The notes under the pieces were generated by a model. That model ran no database searches. It saw only the letters and a list, made by a program, of their open reading frames with translations, and was not told the DNA's origin. The position numbers and the translations under genes are program-made. From assembly GCF_027568395.1 (NCBI RefSeq), contig NZ_JANKZL010000006.1, positions 310,001-374,000 on the forward strand: DNA of 64,000 nt. The letters are read 5' to 3'. Position 1 is the stretch's first letter; every line of letters begins with the position of its first letter. Origin of the DNA: Aminobacter sp. HY435. Its GTDB lineage: Bacteria; Pseudomonadota; Alphaproteobacteria; Rhizobiales; Rhizobiaceae. Positions 27,379 to 36,242 of this stretch are shown piece after piece.

Positions 27379-27762
27379 CTACTCGCCGCGCAGGCGGTCG
27401 GTGGCGCGGCGTTCCTTCTTCGTCGGGCGTCCGCTGCCCATGTCGCGCAGCGGCGGGCGGGCGTCAGGCGGCGCCTGATCCTTGGGGGTCGACGCCGGCG
27501 AGATGTCTTCGTAGAGCCGCCGCGCTTCCTCGGCCGGCCCGCGCCGGTCGCCCGGCAACAGCACCTTGTAGACCAGGATGCGGCGGTCCAGCGTGATCGT
27601 CAGCACATCGCCGGACTTGACCAGGTCGGAAGCCTGGCCAAGCTTCTGGCCGTTTGACCTGACGCCGCCGCCCTGCACCAGCTTGGCGGCGAGGGAGCGC
27701 GACTTCACCGCGCGCGAGAAGAACAGCCACTTGTCGATGCGCTGTCTTCCCTCGCCGGCCAA
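27379..27762 (-). CDS. hslR: S4-domain RNA-binding protein (Hsp15/HslR-like)
   Basis: A 127-residue protein with an N-terminal S4 domain: RIDKWLFFSRAVKSRSLAAKLVQGG and VKSGDVLTI. The basic C-terminal tail RPTKKERRATDRL matches the Hsp15 family, which binds stalled 50S subunits with attached nascent chains and helps rescue them. Translation begins at TTG 27762, five bases after the helicase stop; no ATG is available, so coupling to the helicase gene is likely. Pairing with an RNA helicase fits an RNA-related role. Confidence 0.85.
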   Translation of the reverse strand: MAGEGRQRIDKWLFFSRAVKSRSLAAKLVQGGGVRSNGQKLGQASDLVKSGDVLTITLDRRILVYKVLLPGDRRGPAEEARRLYEDISPASTPKDQAPPDARPPLRDMGSGRPTKKERRATDRLRGE

Positions 27763-27767
27763 GGCTT

Positions 27768-30700
27768 CTACTTCTTCAACTGGTCACGCAACGCGGCGAG
27801 CTTGGCGAAGGGCGAATCGGGATCGATGCGCACCGGACGCTCCTCGCGTGGCTTCTGCTGGAACGCCGGCTTTCCCTTGAAGCCGCCGCGATCGCCGTCA
27901 CGCTTGTCGCCGGCGGGGCGTTCACCACGGTTGCGCTGCTCGGGACGTCCGCCCTCGCCCTGCGGCTTGCCGCCAGGCTTGCGGTCAAAGCGCGGACGAC
28001 CGTTGTCGCGCCCGCCCTCGCCTGCCTCGCGGCTGCGATTGCCCTCGCCCTGACGGGCCGCGGGGGCACCTGCCGTGCGCTGGTCGCGCTGGCCACCACG
28101 CGGACGATTGTCCTGACGGTGGCGCGGACGCTGCTCGAAGCGGCCCTGACGCCACAACAAGATGGGCTTGGGCTCTTCGGCGGGCTCTGCTGCTTCAGCA
28201 ACAGGCGTTTCCGCTGCACCGGCTTCGGCTGCGGGCGTTTCGGCCGCAACGGTTTCGGCTTCCGGCGCAGCAGCCTCGACTTCGGCCACCGGCTCCGCGG
28301 CAACCTCGACGACTGCCTCGGCGACGGCTTCCGGCTGCTCCGCAACCTCGGCAACGGGTGCTGCTTCGCCGGCGGCTTCGGCCGTCTCGGCGAATGGCTC
28401 GGCAGAGACATCGGCGGCTTCACTGCCAGCGGCAGCCTCGGCAGCTGCGGCTTTCGCGGCGGCTGCCTTGGCGACTGCATCGCGAACGGCAGTATCGATG
28501 GCTTCCAGCTTTTCCTTGACCTCGGCGGCCGGCTTCGGCTCGGCGCGGTAGCCCAGGCCCTTCAGGATTTCTTCCATGTCGTCGCCGGTGGCGCCGAGGA
28601 TCGACATCATCTGGGGGGTGACGACAAAAGCGCTGCCATCGTAAGCGCCTTCCGGACGCGTGCCGGTTCCCTGCTTCCAGGCAAGCGCCGGACGGATGAG
28701 ATCGGCGAGACGCTCGAGGATGTCGACGCGCACGGCGCGACGACCGAGATTGCGGAAGCCAGCCAGCTTGTAGAAGGTCTTGTCGAAGGTCGGATCGATG
28801 ACGACGGACGTGCGGCCGGCGGCCAGCGCGTGGACGACGTCGCCAAAGCCCGGCTTGTCCTTGCCGTCATTCTTGAGCGCCCACAAAAGCGTCACGAGAC
28901 CGGCGGGCGCCGGCTTGATCAGAGCCGGCACGAACACGTGGTAGGCGCCAAAGCGCACGCCGAGACGGCGCAGCGCCGCGCGGCCTTCCTGATCCAGCGA
29001 CTTCACCTCTTCGGCAATGTCGCGACGGTTCATAAGGCCGAAATTCTCGACCAGCTGGAACGCGATGCCGCGGCCGATGCCGGACAACTGGTCGGCCGAC
29101 TTCAGATCGACCAGCGGCTTGAGCAAAAGCTCGATCTGGAAATTGACGAAACGGTCGGCGCGCGCGGCAACCTTGTCTCGGGCCGGACCCGTCAGCTGCT
29201 CGTCGGCCAGAAGCACGACGCGCGGCTTCAGCGCATCCTCGCCCTCGACCAGGGTGCCGATCGGCGCGCCGATCCAGCGCAGCACGCCATCCGAGCCTAG
29301 CGCGATGTCGCCGTTTGGCGAGGTAGCGAAGCGCTCGGCGCGCGCTTCGAATTCGGCGGCCAGCGCCTTTTGCGCCGCGTTGCGCACCGCCTTGGCGTCT
29401 TCGCCGCCGACGCTTTGATCGGCGGTAAAACGGAACCCTTGCAATTCACCTACATGGTGACCTTCGACAACGACGGTTCCGGACTGGCTGATTTCGGCTT
29501 CAAGCATACTGTTTTCTCTAAGGCGGCGCATGAGGACGGAAGTCCTGCGGTCTACGAAGCGTTTCGTCAACCGCTCATGCAGTGCATCTGACAATCTGTC
29601 TTCGATGTTGCGCGTTTTTTCCTGCCAATGTGCCGGATCGGCAAGCCATCCGGGACGATTGGAGACAAAAGTCCAGGTTCTGATCTGGGCGATGCGGTGC
29701 GAAAGCGTATCGATGTCGCCCTCGGTGGAATCGGCCCGGCGCACCTGTTCAGCCATGTAGTTCTCGTCGACATGACCGCGGCGGGCAAGATCGTCATACA
29801 TCGACGCGATGAGATCGGCATGCTGAGCCGGCGCGATCTTGCGATAGTCGGGCAGCGCGCAGGCTTCCCACAGCAGCGCCACGCGCTCCCTGCCGGTCGC
29901 GAGGTCGCGGATCGAAGGATCGCGCGACAGATGCTCCAGCGCCTGGGCGTCGACAGCCGGCAGCGCGCGCGTCAGCCCTTCGACCGGCGCGACCGTGTCA
30001 ATCGAGCGCTTGAGCGCGTCGATGCTGGCGAAGTCGAACGAGGCAGTGCGCCACTGCAGCACCTTCACCGGGTCGAAATCATGCGCCTCGATCTTCTCGA
30101 CCAGCTCATCGTCGAAAGGGTCGACGCGGCCGGTCACCCCGAACGTTCCGTCGCGCAGGTGCCGCCCGGCGCGACCGGCGATCTGGCCGAGCTCGGCGGC
30201 GGTCAGCTGGCGAAATTGATAACCGTCGAACTTGCGGTTCTGGGCAAAGGCCACGTGATCGACATCGAGGTTGAGCCCCATGCCGATGGCGTCGGTCGCA
30301 ATCAGATAGTCGACGTCCCCGGATTGGTAGAGCTCGACCTGCGCATTGCGGGTCCGCGGGCTGAGCGCCCCGAGCACCACGGCAGCGCCGCCCTGCTGGC
30401 GCCGGATCAGCTCGGCGATGCCGTAGACCTCGTCGGCCGAAAACGCGACGATGGCCGAGCGGCGCGGCAGCCGGGTCAGCTTCTTCGAACCGGCATAGGC
30501 GAGATGCGACAGGCGCGGCCGGGTGACGACCGACACGCCCTTGAGCAACCTTTCAAGAATGCCGCGCATGGTGTGCGCGCCGAGCAGCAAGGTCTCTTGC
30601 CGGCCACGCAGATGCAGGATGCGGTCTGTGAAGATGTGGCCACGCTCGAGATCGCCGGCAAGCTGCACCTCGTCGATGGCGACGAACGCGGCGTCGGTCT

Positions 30701-30986
30701 GGCGCGGCATCGCTTCGACGGTGCAGACCGAATATCTCGCCCCCGGCGGCAGGATCTTCTCTTCGCCGGTGACAAGCGCGACCTTGTGCGCGCCGACTTT
30801 CTCGCACAGCCGACCATAGACCTCGCGCGCCAGAAGGCGCAGCGGCAGTCCGATGACACCGCTTTCATGAGCGACCATGCGCTCGATGGCGAGGTGCGTC
30901 TTGCCGGTGTTGGTCGGCCCCAGCACCGCTGTCACATCTCTGCCCGAGAGGATCAGGGGATCGTTCTGCCTGGAGTGCACATTCAT
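27768..30986 (-). CDS. SUV3-like DEAD/DEAH-box RNA helicase with long disordered tail
   Basis: A 1072-residue superfamily 2 helicase of the type related to mitochondrial SUV3 of the RNA degradosome. Walker A is GPTNTGKTHLA, the DExH-like box is AIDEVQLAGD, and motif VI is QIAGRAGRHLRDG; MGLNLDVDHVAF precedes it. The ordered part ends near residue 850. It is followed by an Ala/Glu/Val-rich acidic stretch and then a basic Arg/Gly/Gln-rich tail with repeated RGG-like units (GGRDNGRPRF, GGRPEQRNRGER, DGDRGGFKG), a probable RNA-binding, phase-separating type tail. ATG 30986 is chosen; the ORF to 31052 lacks family support. It leads the S4 gene. Confidence 0.88.
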   Translation of the reverse strand: MNVHSRQNDPLILSGRDVTAVLGPTNTGKTHLAIERMVAHESGVIGLPLRLLAREVYGRLCEKVGAHKVALVTGEEKILPPGARYSVCTVEAMPRQTDAAFVAIDEVQLAGDLERGHIFTDRILHLRGRQETLLLGAHTMRGILERLLKGVSVVTRPRLSHLAYAGSKKLTRLPRRSAIVAFSADEVYGIAELIRRQQGGAAVVLGALSPRTRNAQVELYQSGDVDYLIATDAIGMGLNLDVDHVAFAQNRKFDGYQFRQLTAAELGQIAGRAGRHLRDGTFGVTGRVDPFDDELVEKIEAHDFDPVKVLQWRTASFDFASIDALKRSIDTVAPVEGLTRALPAVDAQALEHLSRDPSIRDLATGRERVALLWEACALPDYRKIAPAQHADLIASMYDDLARRGHVDENYMAEQVRRADSTEGDIDTLSHRIAQIRTWTFVSNRPGWLADPAHWQEKTRNIEDRLSDALHERLTKRFVDRRTSVLMRRLRENSMLEAEISQSGTVVVEGHHVGELQGFRFTADQSVGGEDAKAVRNAAQKALAAEFEARAERFATSPNGDIALGSDGVLRWIGAPIGTLVEGEDALKPRVVLLADEQLTGPARDKVAARADRFVNFQIELLLKPLVDLKSADQLSGIGRGIAFQLVENFGLMNRRDIAEEVKSLDQEGRAALRRLGVRFGAYHVFVPALIKPAPAGLVTLLWALKNDGKDKPGFGDVVHALAAGRTSVVIDPTFDKTFYKLAGFRNLGRRAVRVDILERLADLIRPALAWKQGTGTRPEGAYDGSAFVVTPQMMSILGATGDDMEEILKGLGYRAEPKPAAEVKEKLEAIDTAVRDAVAKAAAAKAAAAEAAAGSEAADVSAEPFAETAEAAGEAAPVAEVAEQPEAVAEAVVEVAAEPVAEVEAAAPEAETVAAETPAAEAGAAETPVAEAAEPAEEPKPILLWRQGRFEQRPRHRQDNRPRGGQRDQRTAGAPAARQGEGNRSREAGEGGRDNGRPRFDRKPGGKPQGEGGRPEQRNRGERPAGDKRDGDRGGFKGKPAFQQKPREERPVRIDPDSPFAKLAALRDQLKK

Positions 30987-31109
30987 TCTAAGGAACCACC
31001 CTCGGCACCAGGCGCGCCCGGCGTTGCGGCGCTCGTCGCGCCGAGTGGACACATAGGGATTTCGGGGCCGAAGCGAAAGCAGAAATGTTCCAGCCTTAAG
31101 AGTTGGAAC

Positions 31110-31154
31110 GAGTCTGGAACGAATCAGCGACGAATCACTGACTCCCGATGATTC
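31110..31154. promoter_or_regulatory. cluster of five GANTC (CcrM) sites
   Basis: GAGTC 31110, GAATC 31121, GAATC 31132, GACTC 31140 and GATTC 31150 fall within 45 bp; single further sites lie at 31210, 31403 and 31643. GANTC is the target of the alphaproteobacterial cell-cycle methylase CcrM. About one per 256 bp is expected by chance. The cluster is 124-168 bp upstream of the helicase start. Confidence 0.6.
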
Positions 31155-31179
31155 AGGTTTTGTTCACCCCAACATATAG
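31116..31179 (+). repeat. 64-bp imperfect direct repeat, copy A
   Basis: Aligns without gaps to 31387-31450. Shared blocks are GGAACGAA, GCGACGAATCACTG, TTTGTTCACC and ACAT at identical offsets; by eye 45 of 64 positions match. Confidence 0.6.
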
Positions 31180-31386
31180 AAGAAGCCTGGACAATCCGCA
31201 CCACATGCAGATTCACTAAAATATTTCCGTTCCGCTCAGACGTGCCTGCGTTAACTTTTTCCGGCTGCCAGGTTCTCGCACCTGCCGGCACTCAGTCAAA
31301 ACCATGAAAATATTCACCTTTCCTACCTTTACGTTAAGCGCGAGGGACCATGCAACCGGCATTTGATTAAGAATTGAACCAAATGC

Positions 31387-31450
31387 GGAACGAACTGGCG
31401 ACGAATCACTGTCGGCGACATTTTCCCGGTTTGTTCACCGCTACATCTTG
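31387..31450 (+). repeat. 64-bp imperfect direct repeat, copy B
   Basis: The second copy, 271 bp after copy A in the same orientation. It keeps one of copy A's GANTC sites (31403) and lies 278 bp before aqpZ. Confidence 0.6.
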
Positions 31451-31531
31451 TGTTTTCCACTGGCGCTCCACCGATTGCCCACAAGCCATGCACAAGCTTG
31501 CCCACCGGCAGCGCAAGCAGCGTTAACCATT

Positions 31532-31550
31532 GCGTGCCGTTTCGGCACGC
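31532..31550 (+). terminator. hairpin in the aqpZ upstream region
   Basis: GCGTGCCG (31532-31539) and CGGCACGC (31543-31550) pair perfectly around TTT, followed by only TTT. It may end a short transcript in the spacer or be a protein-binding palindrome. Confidence 0.4.
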
Positions 31551-31727
31551 TTTGCCCAAGTCGAAAAAATCTGTGATTGCATTCCCTTAAGGTAAGCACA
31601 CCAATTGTGCGACGGATCGAGCCGTGTCTCCATTCGATTGTTGAGTCTGCGCGGCGGGGAATGCCCGGACGGGCCCTCCGGAAAGAATGCGGTGCACCGT
31701 GCAGAGCGATGAACGGAGGGACTATTC

Positions 31728-32417
31728 ATGACCAAACGTCTGTTTGCGGAGTTCTTTGGCACATTCTGGCTTGTCTTCGGCGGCTGCGGCAGCGCGGTGC
31801 TCGCAGCCGGCTTTCCCGAACTCGGCATCGGATTTCTCGGTGTCGCGTTTGCTTTCGGCCTGACTGTGTTGACCATGGCCTACGCCGTCGGCGGCATTTC
31901 CGGCGGACACTTCAATCCTGCGGTCTCGGTCGGCTTGATGGTGGCCGGACGCTTTGAAGCCAAGGAGTTGATCCCCTACATCGTCGTCCAGGTGGTGGGC
32001 GCGATCGTGGCTTCGACAGTTCTCTATGTGATCGTCACCGGCAAGGCCGACTTTGCCGGCATCGGCGGCTTCGCCACCAACGGCTATGGTGACGCCTCAC
32101 CGGGCAAGTACGGCCTGTCGTCGGCGCTGATCATCGAGGTCGTTCTGACCTTCATGTTCCTGATGATCATCCTCGGCTCGACCCATGGTCGCGTGCCAAA
32201 GGGCTTCGCGCCCATCGCCATCGGCCTGGCGCTGACCCTCATCCACCTGATTTCGATCCCGGTCACCAACACCTCGGTCAACCCCGCCCGCTCGACCGGC
32301 CCGGCATTGTTCGTCGGCGGCATAGCCCTGCAGCAGCTCTGGCTGTTCTGGGTCGCCCCGATCGTCGGCGCGGTCCTTGCCGGCATCACCCACAAGGCAC
32401 TGTTCGAGCCGGAATGA
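31728..32417 (+). CDS. aqpZ: aquaporin Z
   Basis: An inner-membrane water channel of 229 residues with six membrane helices and two half-helices carrying the NPA motifs HFNPAVS and SVNPARS. The second is followed by the Arg of the selectivity filter (NPAR), which with the preceding Thr/His pattern fits a water-selective AqpZ rather than a glycerol facilitator. The N-terminus [21 protein letters not shown] is the family start; GGAGGG lies upstream with suitable spacing. It is a single gene with its own terminator. Confidence 0.95.
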   Translation: MTKRLFAEFFGTFWLVFGGCGSAVLAAGFPELGIGFLGVAFAFGLTVLTMAYAVGGISGGHFNPAVSVGLMVAGRFEAKELIPYIVVQVVGAIVASTVLYVIVTGKADFAGIGGFATNGYGDASPGKYGLSSALIIEVVLTFMFLMIILGSTHGRVPKGFAPIAIGLALTLIHLISIPVTNTSVNPARSTGPALFVGGIALQQLWLFWVAPIVGAVLAGITHKALFEPE

Positions 32418-32496
32418 GACCGTGGGCAACATCGGCCTTCGGCCGCATGCTGCCCTCGATCGCCCACGCGCTCCAAATCGGCGTGTCTCAAAGAAA

Positions 32497-32528
32497 AAGC
32501 CCGCAGTGTTGCGACTGCGGGCTTCCTT
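32497..32528 (+). terminator. terminator of aqpZ
   Basis: AAGCCCGCAG (32497-32506) pairs with CTGCGGGCTT (32515-32524), eight-base loop, tail CCTT. A-run on the 5' side makes it potentially bidirectional. Confidence 0.75.
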
Positions 32529-32558
32529 ATTGTGCGCCAGCCAGGCTGGGAATGATGC

Positions 32559-32586
32559 AAAAAAGACGGCGCCTCGCGGCGCCGTC
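32559..32586 (-). terminator. terminator of phaB
   Basis: GACGGCGCC (32565-32573) and GGCGCCGTC (32578-32586) pair around TCGC; on the minus strand the stem is followed by six T. Confidence 0.88.
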
Positions 32587-32607
32587 CCTGCCTGTCAGCG
32601 ATGCGGC

Positions 32608-33333
32608 TCAGCCGGCGAAATATTGTCCGCCATTGGCGGTGATGGTCGCCCCCGTGATGAAGCCCGAATCCTCGGAAGCCAGGAACACCACGCAGCGCGC
32701 GATTTCTTCCGGCTCGCCAAGGCGGCCGACCGGGATCTGCGCGATGATCGATTCGCGCACCTTTTCCGGTACCGCCATCACCATGTCGGTGCCGATATAG
32801 CCGGGGCAGATGACGTTGACGGTGATACCGGCGCGCGCGCCCTCCTGGGCCAGCGCCTTGGTGAAGCCTATGTCGCCGGCCTTCGATGCCGAATAGTTTG
32901 CCTGTCCGGCCTGGCCCTTCTGGCCGTTGATCGACGAGATGGTGACGACGCGGCCGAACTTGCGGTCGCGCATGCCGCTCCACAGCGGATGCGTCATGTT
33001 GAAGACGCCGTGCAGGTTGGTGTCGATCACTTCGCGCCACTGGTCGCGAGTCATCTTGTGAAACATCGAATCGCGGGTGATGCCGGCGTTGTTGACCAGG
33101 ACCGCCACCGGGCCGAGGTCGGCCTCGACCTGCCTGATGCCGGCTTCGCAGGCGTCGTAGTCGGCGACCGACCACCTGTAGACCGGGATGCCGGTCTCCG
33201 CCTTGAATTTCTGCGCCGCTTCGTCATTGCCGGCATAGTTGGCGGCAACCGAATAGCCTGCATTCTTGAGCGCCATCGAAATGGCGGCGCCGATGCCGCG
33301 CGTTCCGCCCGTGACGAGTGCAACCTTGCTCAT
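32608..33333 (-). CDS. phaB: acetoacetyl-CoA reductase PhaB
   Basis: NADPH-dependent SDR that reduces acetoacetyl-CoA to (R)-3-hydroxybutyryl-CoA, the second step of polyhydroxybutyrate synthesis. The 241 residues show the cofactor motif TGGTRGIG, NNAGIT, the catalytic Ser in SSINGQKGQ and the Tyr-Lys pair in YSASKAG, and CPGYIGTDMV. GQKGQAGQANY is characteristic of PhaB. It lies downstream of phaA on the same strand with a terminator between them, so the two may be expressed at different levels. Confidence 0.96.
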   Translation of the reverse strand: MSKVALVTGGTRGIGAAISMALKNAGYSVAANYAGNDEAAQKFKAETGIPVYRWSVADYDACEAGIRQVEADLGPVAVLVNNAGITRDSMFHKMTRDQWREVIDTNLHGVFNMTHPLWSGMRDRKFGRVVTISSINGQKGQAGQANYSASKAGDIGFTKALAQEGARAGITVNVICPGYIGTDMVMAVPEKVRESIIAQIPVGRLGEPEEIARCVVFLASEDSGFITGATITANGGQYFAG

Positions 33334-33394
33334 GCGTTTCCCCTTTTCTGCTTTGCCGCTTGATGGCCTGATCTCGTGACAGGCTTATGATGAC

Positions 33395-33422
33395 AAAAAG
33401 GGCGGCACATTGGCCGCCCTTT
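33395..33422 (-). terminator. terminator-like hairpin between phaA and phaB
   Basis: AAAGGGCGGC (33397-33406) pairs with GCCGCCCTTT (33413-33422); on the minus strand T-rich sequence follows. Confidence 0.8.
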
Positions 33423-33433
33423 CGTTTGTCTGT

Positions 33434-34618
33434 TTACATCGCCTCGACACACATCGCGACGCCCATGCCGCCGCCGATGCACAGGGTCGCGAGACCCTTC
33501 TTGGCCCCGCGTCGCCGCATCTCGTAGACCAGCGTGTTGAACACGCGGGCGCCCGATGCGCCGACCGGGTGGCCGATGGCGATCGCCCCGCCATTAACGT
33601 TGACGATGTCGGGGTTCCAGCCCATGTCCTTGTTGACCGCGCAGGCCTGCGCCGCGAACGCCTCGTTGGCCTCGACCAGGTCGAGGTCGCCGACCGACCA
33701 GCCAGCCTTTTCCAGCGCCTTGCGCGAAGCCGGGATCGGGCCGGTGCCCATGATCTGCGGATCGACACCCGCGGTCGCCCACGAAACGATGCGCACCAGC
33801 GGGGTAACGCCGCGGCGCACCGCCTCGGCTTCGCTCATCAGGACGACAGCGGCGGCGCCGTCATTGATGCCCGACGCGTTGCCGGCAGTAACAGTGCCTT
33901 CCTTGTCGAAAGCCGGACGCAGCTTGGCGACCGACTCGAGCGTTGCGCCATGGCGGATGTATTCGTCCTGGTCGACGACGGTGTCGCCCTTCTTGCCCTT
34001 GATGGTGAAGGGCACGATTTCGTCGGCGAACCGGCCGGCCTTCTGCGCGGCTTCAGCCTTGTTCTGCGAAGCGACGGCGAACACGTCCTGTTCCTCGCGG
34101 CTCAACTGCCACTGGCGAGCGATGTTCTCGGCCGTGTTGCCCATGTGGTAGCCGTAGAAGGCATCCGTCAGGCCGTCCTTGATCATCGTGTCGAGCATCT
34201 TGAAGTCGCCCATCTTCACGCCGTTGCGCAGATGCTGGCAGTGCGGGGCCATCGACATCGACTCCTGGCCGCCGGCAACGATGATCCTGGCGTCGCCCAT
34301 GGCGATCTGCTGCATGCCGACGGCAATGGTGCGCAGGCCCGAGCCGCAAAGCTGGTTGAGGCCCCAGGCGGTGGCTTCCTGCGGAATGCCGGCTGCCATT
34401 GCAGCCTGGCGCGCCGGGTTCTGGCCGGCACCGGCGGTCAGGATCTGGCCGAGCACAACCTCGTCGACTTCCTTGGGATCGACGCCGGCGCGCGCCAGAG
34501 CTTCCCTGACGGCGGCCGCGCCGAGTTCGTGGGCCGGCGTATTGGCGAAGACGCCGTTGAACGAGCCGACGGCGGTTCGGGCCGCGCTGGCTACGACGAT
34601 GGAGGTGGGGGCGGACAT
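33434..34618 (-). CDS. phaA: acetyl-CoA acetyltransferase (beta-ketothiolase) PhaA
   Basis: Condenses two acetyl-CoA to acetoacetyl-CoA, the first step of PHB synthesis. The 394-residue thiolase has the acyl-accepting Cys91 in [21 protein letters not shown], the His in [17 protein letters not shown] and the second catalytic Cys in [13 protein letters not shown] 34618 begins [15 protein letters not shown], the usual start; the ORF extends to 34813 through the promoter region. The gene is divergent from phaR, with TGC-rich palindromes between. Confidence 0.96.
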   Translation of the reverse strand: MSAPTSIVVASAARTAVGSFNGVFANTPAHELGAAAVREALARAGVDPKEVDEVVLGQILTAGAGQNPARQAAMAAGIPQEATAWGLNQLCGSGLRTIAVGMQQIAMGDARIIVAGGQESMSMAPHCQHLRNGVKMGDFKMLDTMIKDGLTDAFYGYHMGNTAENIARQWQLSREEQDVFAVASQNKAEAAQKAGRFADEIVPFTIKGKKGDTVVDQDEYIRHGATLESVAKLRPAFDKEGTVTAGNASGINDGAAAVVLMSEAEAVRRGVTPLVRIVSWATAGVDPQIMGTGPIPASRKALEKAGWSVGDLDLVEANEAFAAQACAVNKDMGWNPDIVNVNGGAIAIGHPVGASGARVFNTLVYEMRRRGAKKGLATLCIGGGMGVAMCVEAM

Positions 34619-34738
34619 GATTCTCTCCGGACTTCGAGAAGCGAAATGGTTTTGTGTGCGTCTTGAATTGGCGCTCACGACTTTTCTTGCCCGTTCCATG
34701 ACACGAGTCAAACCGGAAAAATCCGAACGCGGTCCATG

Positions 34739-34815
34739 CTGCGGCCGCAGTGCAGCATTGCTGCGCAGCATTCTTTTCCCGGCGCATCGCCGCCGCCCAT
34801 TCTTGCACTGCACAA
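34739..34815. promoter_or_regulatory. TGC-rich palindromes, likely PhaR operators
   Basis: The divergent phaA-phaR region carries CTGCGGCCGCAG (34739-34750, CTGC-N4-GCAG), CTGCGCAG (34761-34768) and TTGCACTGCAC (34803-34813). PhaR of Paracoccus denitrificans is known to bind CTGC-N3-4-GCAG. Control of both genes by PhaR is inferred. Confidence 0.55.
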
Positions 34816-34914
34816 ATTGCTTGGATTTGCGGTTGCTTTACGCTTATCCTGATAGGCAGGCGCAATGTTACCGGCTGCTTACATGGCATACCGGTCTTCC
34901 GGGGGAGGATGCTG

Positions 34915-35511
34915 ATGCCTGCAAAAGACGAGCCTGTAACAATCAAGAAATACGCCAACCGGCGGCTCTACAATACCGGCACGAGCACTTATGTGACGCT
35001 CGAAGACCTGGCCGAAATGGTCAAGAAGGGCGAAGAGTTCACCGTCCAGGACGCCAAGACCGGCGAGGACATCACCCATCCGGTGCTGACCCAGATCATC
35101 TTCGAGCTGGAGAACAAGGACGGGCAGAACATGCTGCCGATCCCGTTCCTGCGCCAGTTGATCTCGTTTTACGGCGACCAGATGCAAATGGTCGTTCCGA
35201 GCTTTCTCGAACAGTCGATGATCGCCTTCGCCAAGGAGCAGGAGCGTTTTCGCGAGCAGATCCAGTCGAGCTTCGGCAAGGCGCCGATCGACATGATGAA
35301 GGGCGCCACCCCGATGAAGGCGCTGGAAGAGCAGACGCGCCGCAACATGGAAATGTTCCAGAACGCGATGCGCATGTTCACCCCGTTCCCGACCGCCGGC
35401 GCTGGCAGCGCTCCGGCCGAGCCGGCCAAGGCGCCTGCCGACAAGCCCGACGAGTTGAAGGAGCTCAAGGAGCAGATCGCCGCCATGCAGCGCAAGATCG
35501 ATTCGATGTGA
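34915..35511 (+). CDS. phaR: polyhydroxyalkanoate synthesis repressor PhaR
   Basis: A DNA- and granule-binding repressor of phasin and PHB genes. The 198-residue protein has the N-terminal PHB/PHA accumulation regulator domain (TIKKYANRRLYNTGTSTYVTLEDLAEMV), then the segment ITHPVLTQIIFE, a helical middle rich in Met/Gln/Phe that probably contacts PHB, an Ala/Pro linker and a C-terminal coiled coil (LKELKEQIAAMQRKIDSM) for oligomerisation. ATG 34915 follows GGGGGAGG; the ATG at 34909 is too close to it. Divergent from phaA. Confidence 0.95.
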   Translation: MPAKDEPVTIKKYANRRLYNTGTSTYVTLEDLAEMVKKGEEFTVQDAKTGEDITHPVLTQIIFELENKDGQNMLPIPFLRQLISFYGDQMQMVVPSFLEQSMIAFAKEQERFREQIQSSFGKAPIDMMKGATPMKALEEQTRRNMEMFQNAMRMFTPFPTAGAGSAPAEPAKAPADKPDELKELKEQIAAMQRKIDSM

Positions 35512-35517
35512 CCAGTC

Positions 35518-35541
35518 GGGCCGCCGCCAAGGCGGCCCCTT
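35518..35541 (+). terminator. weak terminator of phaR
   Basis: GGGCCGCC (35518-35525) pairs with GGCGGCCC (35531-35538), loop GCCAA, followed by CTT only. The rest of the 275-bp gap to the next gene shows nothing I can name. Confidence 0.5.
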
Positions 35542-35786
35542 GCACATGAGCGGGAGCGCGTCGCCGGCAACGGCCTCCGGTCACCGCACCGCCACTACCC
35601 GTTTGGGCGAGAGATTTTCAACCTGACGCAGGGTTTTGCACGGCGCGCCAAGCGTGTTTGCTAGGCGTGGCGCATTCAGCTGGACGCGCAGACCGCGCTC
35701 AGCCACTTGGAGCGCCCCAGTATCTTGCCTTGCCGGGATCGTTTTTCGGGGCGATCCACAAGGCGCCCAACAACAGAGGACCCGCC

Positions 35787-36215
35787 ATGACCGAACTGAC
35801 CCTGGCCAAGGCCAACGTAATCATCGCCACAGCTTTCGAACTCGGCGCCCGGCAGAATTTCAAGCCGCTCGGCGTGGCGGTGCTCGACGCCGGCGGTCAT
35901 CTGCTCGCCTTCCAGCGCCAGGATGGCGCGCCCTTTATCCGTGCGGAAGTGGCCTCCGGCAAGGCTTACGGCGCGCTCGCCGTCGGCACCAGTTCGCGGG
36001 CCTTGGGGACAGCCGCCGTCGAACGCCCGCATTTCTTCCAGGGGTTGTCGGCGGTCTCAGGCGGCAAGATCGTGCCAGTGCCCGGTGGCGTGCTGATCCG
36101 CAACAAGAACGACGACGTCCTCGGCGCGGTCGGCATTTCCGGCGACACCTCCGACAATGATGAACTGGCGGCGATAGCCGGAATCGAAGCCGCGGGTTTC
36201 GTCGCCAAGGTGTAG
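35787..36215 (+). CDS. GlcG/HbpS-family protein
   Basis: A 142-residue protein of the GlcG/HbpS-like fold (formerly DUF336). It has the family pattern of an N-terminal helix (LTLAKANVIIATAFELG), the strands PLGVAVLDAGGHLLAFQRQDGA, then GKAYGALAVGTSSRALG, GGVLIRN and the Gly-rich end LGAVGISGDTSDNDELAAIAGIEAAGF. Members bind haem, corrinoids or act as accessory proteins in oxidation pathways; no partner is present here, so function is open. The ATG at 35787 is chosen because upstream residues are unlike the family. Confidence 0.85.
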   Translation: MTELTLAKANVIIATAFELGARQNFKPLGVAVLDAGGHLLAFQRQDGAPFIRAEVASGKAYGALAVGTSSRALGTAAVERPHFFQGLSAVSGGKIVPVPGGVLIRNKNDDVLGAVGISGDTSDNDELAAIAGIEAAGFVAKV

Positions 36216-36221
36216 ATCTCT

Positions 36222-36242
36222 GCGCGCCCTTCGCGGGCGCGC
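36222..36242. terminator. hairpin between convergent genes
   Basis: GCGCGCCC (36222-36229) and GGGCGCGC (36235-36242) pair around TTCGC between the stops of the HbpS-like gene and the minus-strand membrane protein. No T-run on either side. Confidence 0.4.

Larger units (their letters stand above)
30987..31727. other. long spacer between helicase and aqpZ, no gene seen
   Basis: A 741-bp divergent intergenic region, AT-rich relative to its flanks, with no credible ORF. It holds two copies of a 64-bp imperfect repeat, a GANTC cluster and a perfect 8-bp hairpin, listed separately. Both flanking genes must be transcribed from it. A small RNA or a replication- or cell-cycle-linked control region is possible, but I see no convincing set of DnaA boxes. 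Confidence 0.6.

Noticed and set aside
28119-29300. Plus-strand ORF across the helicase tail
   Set aside because: Gly/Phe/Leu-rich complement of the Ala/Glu-rich tail; no start signals.
30987-31727. Chromosomal origin of replication
   Set aside because: The spacer is AT-rich with GANTC sites, but I find no cluster of TTATCCACA-like DnaA boxes and the neighbours are not those of known rhizobial origins (hemE region).
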